Source: Candidatus Adiutrix sp. (GTDB lineage: Bacteria; Desulfobacterota; Desulfarculia; Adiutricales; Adiutricaceae). Taken from it: a stretch of DNA of 8,800 nucleotides. Below, in pieces: positions 4,530 to 8,800 of the stretch; positions within the stretch are counted from its first letter, which is position 1; each line of letters begins with the position of its first letter. A program made the position numbers and the translations under genes. The DNA is taken from assembly GCA_031273445.1 (NCBI GenBank), contig JAISRV010000422.1:1-8800 (forward strand), read 5' to 3'. The notes under the pieces are model-generated. The model worked only from the letters and a program-made list of their open reading frames with translations, was not told the DNA's origin and ran no database searches.

Positions 4530-4985
4530 CAGCTGCTCCCGCTCCGCCTGACTTTTCAGAAGCAGCGTAGCCGCCGGCACGGCGACGGCGACGGTGACGG
4601 CAAGGCCTATGGCGATCATTCCTGCTTTTATGCCTGTGGACGACTTTTTTTCGGCCCCCCAGACGCGGGTGGGGGGGCCGGCGGAGTAAAGGCCTGTGGA
4701 CGACTCGTATTTGGCCTCCTCAGCGCAGACGGGGCAGGCGGAGTAAAGGTCCGCATCGAAATAATGACCTTTTCCGCACGTCTCCATGCGTTTGGACGAC
4801 TTTCCTTCGGCCTCCCGGGCGCAACGGGGGCAGGCGGAGTAAAGGTCCGGATTGAAAAGATGACCTTTTTCGCACTTCTCAACGCGTGTGGACGACTCGT
4901 CTTCGGCCTCCTCAGCGCAGAGGGGGCAGGCTGAGAAAAGGTCCGCATTGAAATAATGACCTTTTTCGCACTTCTTCAACGGCAT
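4092..4985 (-). CDS. Triple zinc ribbon, membrane segment and DUF2135/YfaP-like domain (mosaic gene)
   Basis: A 297-residue protein. There are three zinc knuckles at exactly 32-residue spacing: C6/H10/C20/C23, C38/H42/C52/C55 and C70/H74/C84/C87, each within CxKGHxFxxDLxSACPxC. Residues 98-117 (LYSAGPPTRVWGAEKKSSTG) are a decayed half-repeat with no Cys pair. A membrane segment follows at about 120-142 (GMIAIGLAVTVAVAVPAATL), then a short coiled coil (EREQLEQQMLECQEKLA), then at 165-297 a beta-rich domain with WETAADIDLHVRTP and YAISIDKY that resembles DUF2135/YfaP. This domain is about three-quarters or more identical to that of the gene at 5984-6703. Topology by analogy: zinc ribbons cytoplasmic, C-terminal domain outside the inner membrane. 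It lacks the Asp-bearing MotB/ExbD-type helix of its paralogue, so it is probably not a channel partner in its own right. The start ATG (4983-4985) follows AAGGGAGT, as in the FHA gene. Confidence 0.85.
   Translation of the reverse strand: MPLKKCEKGHYFNADLFSACPLCAEEAEDESSTRVEKCEKGHLFNPDLYSACPRCAREAEGKSSKRMETCGKGHYFDADLYSACPVCAEEAKYESSTGLYSAGPPTRVWGAEKKSSTGIKAGMIAIGLAVTVAVAVPAATLLLKSQAEREQLEQQMLECQEKLAKTFLVVIAGWETAADIDLHVRTPLNNHYYFEKHNRRRGDSGPRPHFAEEAEFSLDSLRQGVEIWRTIEAKPGQYAISIDKYSSNGDMSPTPVKLIVLHRDGTHSLTVPSLARENEEKPVMSIAVDDGGHVTIH
4695..4970 (-). repeat. 96-bp tandem repeats coding the zinc ribbons
   Basis: Three in-frame units of 32 codons share aaataatgaccttt (zinc-knuckle Gly-His region) and gcgcagacggggcaggcgga-type (CPxC region) segments. 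A fourth, truncated unit (about 4635-4692, ggcggagtaaaggcctgtgg) has lost its Cys codons. The pattern suggests expansion by unequal crossing over from a single zinc ribbon like the one at 3017-3070. Confidence 0.8.
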
Positions 4986-5052
4986 GACAGACTCCCTTGG
5001 AACAGACCGGAATTTTTCCAGAGTTGAACGGCGGCAATTTTAAATGTAAATG
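4986..5052 (-). repeat. Direct repeat: leader of the mosaic gene (copy 2)
   Basis: This spacer between the phosphatase stop and the mosaic gene repeats the FHA gene leader: gacagactcccttgg, a weakened palindrome (accggaatttttccagag), a TAAAAT hexamer (5037-5042, minus) and taaatgtaaatg, the first bases of a palindromic element whose GC hairpins are absent here. Confidence 0.65.
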
Positions 5053-5094
5053 TTGATTTCCCTCAGCGTCTTCTTTGCCCGCCGTTTTGTCCGG

Positions 5095-5961
5095 TCAGCG
5101 CCCGAAGGCGGTTTTGAGCGTATCCAGCAAACCTTTGGCTTCGGGCTTTTTGGCCCGCGCCATAAACAGCGCCGTATAATTGTCGTGCTCGTGATCGTTG
5201 CGCGCCGTTTTATCGCGCAGCAGCGCTTCGGCCTCGTCCATGGCTTCGCGCGGGGCGCCGCGTTGCGCGGCCCGCAGCAGGTGTTCCTCATCCACCCATT
5301 CCCAGAAGCCGTCGGTGGAAATGATCAGAAAATCAGCCGGCTCAAGCTCGGCGGCTTCCGCCAGATCAGGTCGCGGCGGAGACTCCGGGCTGCCCAGCGA
5401 CTGGAGCAGGCGGTTGCGGTCGGGGTGGTGCGCGATGTCGGCCGGCGACAGCTTGCCCGCGTTCACCAGCATCTGGGGAACGGACTGATCCAGAGTCCGG
5501 CTGACGATCGCGCTATCGCGCGCGAGATACAGGCGCACATCGCCGACATGCCCCCAGCGGATCTGGTATTCGCTGATGATCAGCGCCAGCAGGGTGGAAC
5601 GCATGGAAGCCAGATCCGGAGAGGCCGCCTGATCCGACAAAATGGCCGCCTGGGCGCCGGAAAACATCGCCGCGAACCCCTGATCGCTCAAACCGCGGAA
5701 ATCGGGCGCAAGCGCGGCGGCCAGGCAGCCGCGCACCGCCGCCTGCGAAGCCGCGCGCCCCCCGGCGTGGCCGCCCAGGCCGTCGGCCACGGCCAGGACC
5801 AGGCTTCCGTCCGCGGTCTGGGCGTAGCCCCAGGCATCCTGATTTTCCGTCTGTCCGCCGCGATCGGACAAAAACAGGCCCTCCACATCGGGCTTATAGC
5901 GAAAAACGAGCTGGGAACGCTGCCGCGCGTCTTCCTTGTCCCACGAATAGAGTAACCGCAT
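5095..5961 (-). CDS. PP2C-family Ser/Thr protein phosphatase
   Basis: A 288-residue single-domain PPM/PP2C phosphatase, predicted to be a cytoplasmic metal-dependent enzyme removing phosphate from Ser/Thr. Metal-site and family motifs appear in order: SDRGGQTENQDAWG (32-45, D42), LAVADGLGGHAGG (56-68, D60 and G61), RSTLLALII (121-129), WGHVGDVRLYL (136-146), LDQSVPQMLVNAG (157-169), HPDRNRLLQSLGS (179-191), LIISTDGFWEWVDEE (212-226, D217) and NDHEHDNYTALFMA (255-268, D260 and N261). Nothing essential is missing. The ATG (5959-5961) follows GGGGAG (5967-5972). The gene begins 22 nt after the MotB/ExbD-like gene, so it is probably co-transcribed. It is expected to reverse the locus kinase. A relic of a second copy lies at 4025-4069. 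Confidence 0.95.
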   Translation of the reverse strand: MRLLYSWDKEDARQRSQLVFRYKPDVEGLFLSDRGGQTENQDAWGYAQTADGSLVLAVADGLGGHAGGRAASQAAVRGCLAAALAPDFRGLSDQGFAAMFSGAQAAILSDQAASPDLASMRSTLLALIISEYQIRWGHVGDVRLYLARDSAIVSRTLDQSVPQMLVNAGKLSPADIAHHPDRNRLLQSLGSPESPPRPDLAEAAELEPADFLIISTDGFWEWVDEEHLLRAAQRGAPREAMDEAEALLRDKTARNDHEHDNYTALFMARAKKPEAKGLLDTLKTAFGR

Positions 5962-5983
5962 GGATTCTCCCCGCGAAAATGTT

Positions 5984-6703
5984 TTAACGAATGGTCACGT
6001 TGCCGCCGTCGTCAACGGCGATGGTCATAACCCGCTTTTCCTCATTTTCCCTGGTCAGACTGGGAACGGTGAGGCTATGGGTTCCATCCCGATACAGAAC
6101 GACCATTTTGACCGGCGTGGCCGCCCTGTCGCCATGGGCATTGTATTTGTCGATGCTTATTGCGTATTCTCCGGGCTTAGCCTCAAGCATCTGCCAGACT
6201 TCGACGCCCGCCCGCAGCGAATCAATGCTGAGCTCGGCCTCTTCATTGGGGAAATGCGGTCTTGGCCCGGAATCGCCGCTCCTGCGGTTGTGACTTTTAA
6301 AATAATAATGATTGTTGCGCGGAGTGCGCACATGCAGATCAATATCCGCCGGGGTTTCCCAACTCGCGATGACGACAAGAAAAGTTTTGGCCAGCTTCTC
6401 CTGGCATTCAAGCACCTGTTGTTCCGCCTGATCCCGCTCTTGCTCCGCCTGATCCCGCTCTTGCTCCGCCTGCTCCCGCGCCTCCTGACTTTGACGCAGT
6501 TCCTCCTCCAGCCGCCCGTTCATGGCCGTCAGCGCGGAAACTTCTTCTCGCAGCCTGGCCAACTCCTGCTCCAGGGGGATATTCCGCTTGAGATAGTAAG
6601 GCAGGGCGATGAGCGCCAGCAACATGAAAGCGCCCATCGCCCCACAGAAGAGATCCAGCGCCGACAGGCTGAAGATGTTGATTTCACGGCTGCGTCGTTG
6701 CAT
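5984..6703 (-). CDS. MotB/ExbD-like anchor with coiled coil and DUF2135/YfaP-like domain
   Basis: A 239-residue protein with a short basic cytoplasmic start (MQRRSREIN), then one membrane helix at about 13-37, SLSALDLFCGAMGAFMLLAL. D17 in LDLFCGAMGAF lies where MotB and ExbD carry the ion-binding Asp (compare ADFMTAMMAFF of MotB). A coiled coil follows at about 43-105 with heptads EQERDQA. The C-terminal domain (108-239) has SWETPADIDLHVRTP, HYYF, GPRPHF, YAISIDKY and DGTHSLTVPS, similar to DUF2135/YfaP-type beta domains. MotB's usual OmpA-like peptidoglycan-binding domain is absent, so ion flow may be coupled to a different target. It starts 8 nt after the protease stop; AGGAG (6709-6713) overlaps that stop, suggesting coupled translation. 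The MotB/ExbD role is inferred from the helix and from the channel gene at 3185-3943. Confidence 0.82.
   Translation of the reverse strand: MQRRSREINIFSLSALDLFCGAMGAFMLLALIALPYYLKRNIPLEQELARLREEVSALTAMNGRLEEELRQSQEAREQAEQERDQAEQERDQAEQQVLECQEKLAKTFLVVIASWETPADIDLHVRTPRNNHYYFKSHNRRSGDSGPRPHFPNEEAELSIDSLRAGVEVWQMLEAKPGEYAISIDKYNAHGDRAATPVKMVVLYRDGTHSLTVPSLTRENEEKRVMTIAVDDGGNVTIR
6423..6485 (-). repeat. 21-bp tandem repeats in the coiled coil
   Basis: Unit tccgcctgatcccgctcttgc occurs at 6423-6443 and 6444-6464 identically and at 6465-6485 diverged. Each unit encodes one heptad of the EQERDQA type, so copy changes would alter coiled-coil length in exact heptad steps and stay in frame. The paralogue at 4092-4985 keeps only a short version of this region. 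Confidence 0.85.
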
Positions 6704-6711
6704 GGCTGCTC

Positions 6712-8589
6712 CTACATGCCCACCAGTTTGAAGCCATAGACCGGCTTGACCAGATAGAAACTTTGTCCTGGCGCGACAACGGCGCTGCCTATCCTGCCGG
6801 ATTGCCCTTCAATGAAAGTGCCGTTGCGGGAATGTTCATCCCTGACTTCAATGCGCCCGTCAGCGGTTACGGATACGGTGCAGTGACGCGACGAAATCAC
6901 GGGATCGGCCACGGTGATGGTGTTGTCGCCCGCTTTGCCGATGGTGACGGGCCTGTTCGGGCCGACAGGCACAGCCCGGGCGCCGAGAAATTGCGGCAGA
7001 ATCGCCGCGGTCCAGGCGGCTTCGCCGGGAACCGGCCCGGCGCCGGCCAGGCGGTATTCGGCCAGGCCGGGTTTGGCGCTCAGGCTCAAAACATCTCCGG
7101 GTTTCATGACCGACGGAGCGGAGAGCCGCCGCCCGTTGAGAAAGACGCCGTTTGTGCTGCCCATGTCTTCAACGAGAATACGGCCGTCCTGATTGGCGAC
7201 TTTCAAATGCGTCCTGGAAATTAATTTGTCGGGAATGCAGATCTGCACACGGCTTTTATCCGAACCGACCAAGGCCGACTGGCCCGGTTTCAGCGCGATA
7301 TCGGCAAAGCGGTCGGAATGCAGGCGCAGAACGGGGCCGCCCGCGTCGTCCGCCGGAGCAACCGGGAGGGGCAAAGGAACAACCGGGAGGGGCGACGTTT
7401 CATCCCGGAAGAGGACCCCGATCACCGGGTCAAAGCGATACCAGCGGCCGTTGGAGTCCTTCCTCCAGACGACCTCGCCTTCCTCCAGAATATTTTCGGA
7501 CTTGTCGCCGCGCAGCAGCGATTTGAGCACGACCTGCGAGCGCGGGCCGTTGACGACATTCGGCAGAGGGAAGCCCTGACGCAGCAACTTCTTCAGATAC
7601 AGCAAAAAGCCGGCGGCGCCGAGCGCGAAGGCGGCGGCCAGACCGAGCAGCCCGTAGACCCAGACGGGCGTTTTCGCCGCCGGCGCGCATAGACCGGCCG
7701 CCTGCGTGTAGGCGACGTTCATTCTTTCCAATTCCGGCAGCAGTTCCCGCAAATCAATGGCGCCGTTGAGTTCCGCGCGTTGGGTATGACCCATGCTGTT
7801 TGTTCCGACGACCTGGCCGCATTCATTGATCAACGGGCCGCCGCTATTTCCGCCGGAGATGATGGCGTCATGCTGCCACATTTTTGTGCCTTCATCGACG
7901 ACAAAACTGTTGGACAACACGCCGTTGGTGATTTTTGGGCTCAGATAGCCCTGCGCATCCTCCAGGCCCAGCATCCGGCTCAACTGATCCGCGGCGCCGG
8001 GAAACCCGACGGAGCGCACGCTCATTGCCGGAGCGATGTGTTCGACATCGGCGAACACAAGCGGAGCGACCCCGCTTGGCGGGTCGGTCTTGCCCACAGC
8101 CAGATCTTTGTCGTCGTCCTTCCATTGCACGGTCAGCGGCAGAACATCAATCGTCGGCGAAAGGCCGCGCAAAATAAAATAATAGTAGTCAGGGCTCGCG
8201 ACGACATGATGGTTCGTGACCCAGTGGCCGTCTGTGGAGACAAGATACGCGGAACCCCAGCCATTTACTTGATACAGATCTCCATTTACGGAAAATATGA
8301 TGACGCCTCGCGGCCCGTTATCGGTTATTGCTATTTTGTAGGTCCATTTTTTCCGGCTGATGTCGGCGCGCTTTTCCTGATCGAGATCATCCGCCGAAAT
8401 CGGCTCAGCCAAAATAACCCTGTATACGGAATGCGAAGCCGCCGATACGGGATTGTCCGCGTCGCCGGCGGCCGCCGCGGGCAGGGCCGACAGCAGGAAC
8501 AGAAGGCCATGTAGAACGGCGAGGCCGGCGTATGCGCATTTTCTTGCCCTGTGCGGCCGCTTTTCATTAAATATAATCTTTTTTTGCAT
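6712..8589 (-). CDS. Exported trypsin-like serine protease with membrane anchor and two FHA domains
   Basis: A 625-residue protein. Residues 1-42 are a Sec signal (basic RPHRARK, hydrophobic core, ALPAAAAG). Residues about 52-300 are an S1-type protease: GWGSAYLVSTDGHWVTNHHVV (H128), DDKDLAVGKTD (D162) and SGGNSGGPLIN (S249), a complete triad of DegP/HtrA-like style without a PDZ domain. A membrane helix lies at about 309-332. The cytoplasmic part has a basic linker (about 333-410), FHA1 (about 419-515: LVGSDKSR, LISRTHLKV, GSTNGVFLNG) and FHA2 (about 538-625: VTIGKAGDN, VISSRHCTV, DEHSRNGTFIEG). The inferred topology puts the protease in the periplasm and the phosphopeptide readers in the cytoplasm. 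ATG at 8587-8589 is preferred over an upstream TTG because GGAG (8596-8599) is well placed for the ATG and would overlap the TTG-started coding. Its role could be regulated proteolysis gated by cytoplasmic phosphorylation (inference). Confidence 0.92.
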   Translation of the reverse strand: MQKKIIFNEKRPHRARKCAYAGLAVLHGLLFLLSALPAAAAGDADNPVSAASHSVYRVILAEPISADDLDQEKRADISRKKWTYKIAITDNGPRGVIIFSVNGDLYQVNGWGSAYLVSTDGHWVTNHHVVASPDYYYFILRGLSPTIDVLPLTVQWKDDDKDLAVGKTDPPSGVAPLVFADVEHIAPAMSVRSVGFPGAADQLSRMLGLEDAQGYLSPKITNGVLSNSFVVDEGTKMWQHDAIISGGNSGGPLINECGQVVGTNSMGHTQRAELNGAIDLRELLPELERMNVAYTQAAGLCAPAAKTPVWVYGLLGLAAAFALGAAGFLLYLKKLLRQGFPLPNVVNGPRSQVVLKSLLRGDKSENILEEGEVVWRKDSNGRWYRFDPVIGVLFRDETSPLPVVPLPLPVAPADDAGGPVLRLHSDRFADIALKPGQSALVGSDKSRVQICIPDKLISRTHLKVANQDGRILVEDMGSTNGVFLNGRRLSAPSVMKPGDVLSLSAKPGLAEYRLAGAGPVPGEAAWTAAILPQFLGARAVPVGPNRPVTIGKAGDNTITVADPVISSRHCTVSVTADGRIEVRDEHSRNGTFIEGQSGRIGSAVVAPGQSFYLVKPVYGFKLVGM

Positions 8590-8634
8590 CACACGCTCCA
8601 AATAAACCGCTGCATGAGTTGAATAAAATTATCG
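8590..8634 (-). other. Short spacer before the protease gene with its ribosome-binding site
   Basis: This 45-nt gap holds GGAG at 8596-8599, six bases before the protease ATG. No terminator or convincing promoter is seen, so the protease gene is probably in an operon with the gene upstream. Confidence 0.6.
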
Positions 8635-8800
8635 TCAGGCCGGGCCGGCCTCCCTCATTTCCTGTGCGCCTGTTGCGGCGCCCGGCCCTTGTCTTTGTCT
8701 TCTTCTCTCTCTTGGCTTTTGCTGCGCCCCCCCCTTAGGTTTCGCTTCCTCACCGTTTTTTTCCGGCGTGATCTGCTCGGGCTGGGGCTGGGTCTGGGTC
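8635..8800 (-). CDS. C-terminal tail of an upstream gene (partial, unidentified)
   Basis: An open frame enters from the right edge and ends at TGA (8635-8637) after about 54 codons. It reads as a Pro/Gln-rich start (TQTQPQPEQITPEKNGEE) followed by a very basic, Arg/Gln-rich tail (QQKPRERRRQRQ) with no recognisable domain. GC at third codon positions looks high in the first part, favouring this frame. A run of eight C (8727-8734, G8 in the coding strand) lies in the middle. In the next frame the sequence is also open, ending at 8655, so the true C-terminus is uncertain. Such tails are typical of linkers or C-terminal extensions; no function is assigned. Confidence 0.45.
   Translation of the reverse strand, partial: TQTQPQPEQITPEKNGEEAKPKGGAQQKPRERRRQRQGPGAATGAQEMREAGPA

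Noticed and set aside
4695..4970. CRISPR-like array
   Set aside because: The 96-bp repeats are in-frame coding units for zinc knuckles with no unique spacers.
5050..5955. Plus-strand open frame of 301 codons, longer than the gene opposite it
   Set aside because: It is the antisense of the PP2C gene, whose complete metal-site motifs fix the true frame. High GC keeps the opposite strand free of stops.
1..8800. Type VI secretion cluster
   Set aside because: Kinase, PP2C and FHA proteins also occur in T6SS regulation, but no Tss structural genes are seen in the window.
1..8800. Zorya-type defence locus
   Set aside because: A MotA/MotB-like pair is present, but the MotB-like protein lacks an OmpA domain and no helicase or nuclease gene of that system is visible.

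Overview
All supported genes in this window lie on the minus strand, so transcription runs from right to left. They form one locus, cut at both ends, that combines reversible Ser/Thr phosphorylation (two kinase-fold proteins, one PP2C phosphatase), phosphopeptide reading (three FHA domains in two proteins), a predicted ion-driven membrane channel pair (MotA/TolQ/ExbB-like plus MotB/ExbD-like) and a secreted trypsin-like protease. The DNA is GC-rich. A Sec signal peptide on a protease with an exported catalytic domain, together with the MotA/ExbB-type channel, points to a Gram-negative bacterium. The kinase style (GSGSFGITYLA, VIKEFMP) fits Desulfovibrionales or related Proteobacteria, but the sequence does not fix the taxon.

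Layout in transcription order: 8800-8635, charged and Pro/Gln-rich tail of an upstream gene; 8589-6712, protease with a membrane anchor and two FHA domains; 6703-5984, MotB/ExbD-like anchor with a coiled coil and a DUF2135/YfaP-like domain; 5961-5095, PP2C phosphatase; 4985-4092, triple zinc ribbon plus membrane segment plus the same DUF2135-like domain; 3943-3185, MotA/TolQ/ExbB-like channel; 3085-2417, zinc ribbon plus FHA; 2128-767, predicted pseudokinase fused to a DUF805 membrane domain; 475-1, N-terminal third of an apparently intact Ser/Thr kinase that runs off the left edge. The right half is packed tightly (8-nt and 22-nt gaps). The left half is spaced by 99-291 nt, and every spacer there holds a full or partial copy of a palindromic repeat.

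The locus has been heavily rearranged from its own parts. The kinase 5' end is duplicated (1-475 and 1681-2128). The zinc ribbon and its leader are duplicated (about 3000-3150 and 4900-5052). The DUF2135-like domain is duplicated (about 4092-4529 and 5984-6417). A 44-bp relic of the phosphatase gene end sits at 4025-4068, where the coding body appears to have been removed precisely. The gene at 4985-4092 is a mosaic whose leader, zinc ribbons, membrane segment, C-terminal domain and downstream flank each match a different neighbour. The pseudokinase gene is enclosed by inverted repeats.

Working model (inference): the kinase and PP2C set the phosphorylation of Thr-rich segments; the FHA domains of the zinc-ribbon protein and the protease read them in the cytoplasm; the channel pair couples ion flow to the extracytoplasmic DUF2135-like domain; and the protease acts on the outer side of the inner membrane. 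No type VI secretion structural genes, phage genes, RNA genes or CRISPR arrays are visible.
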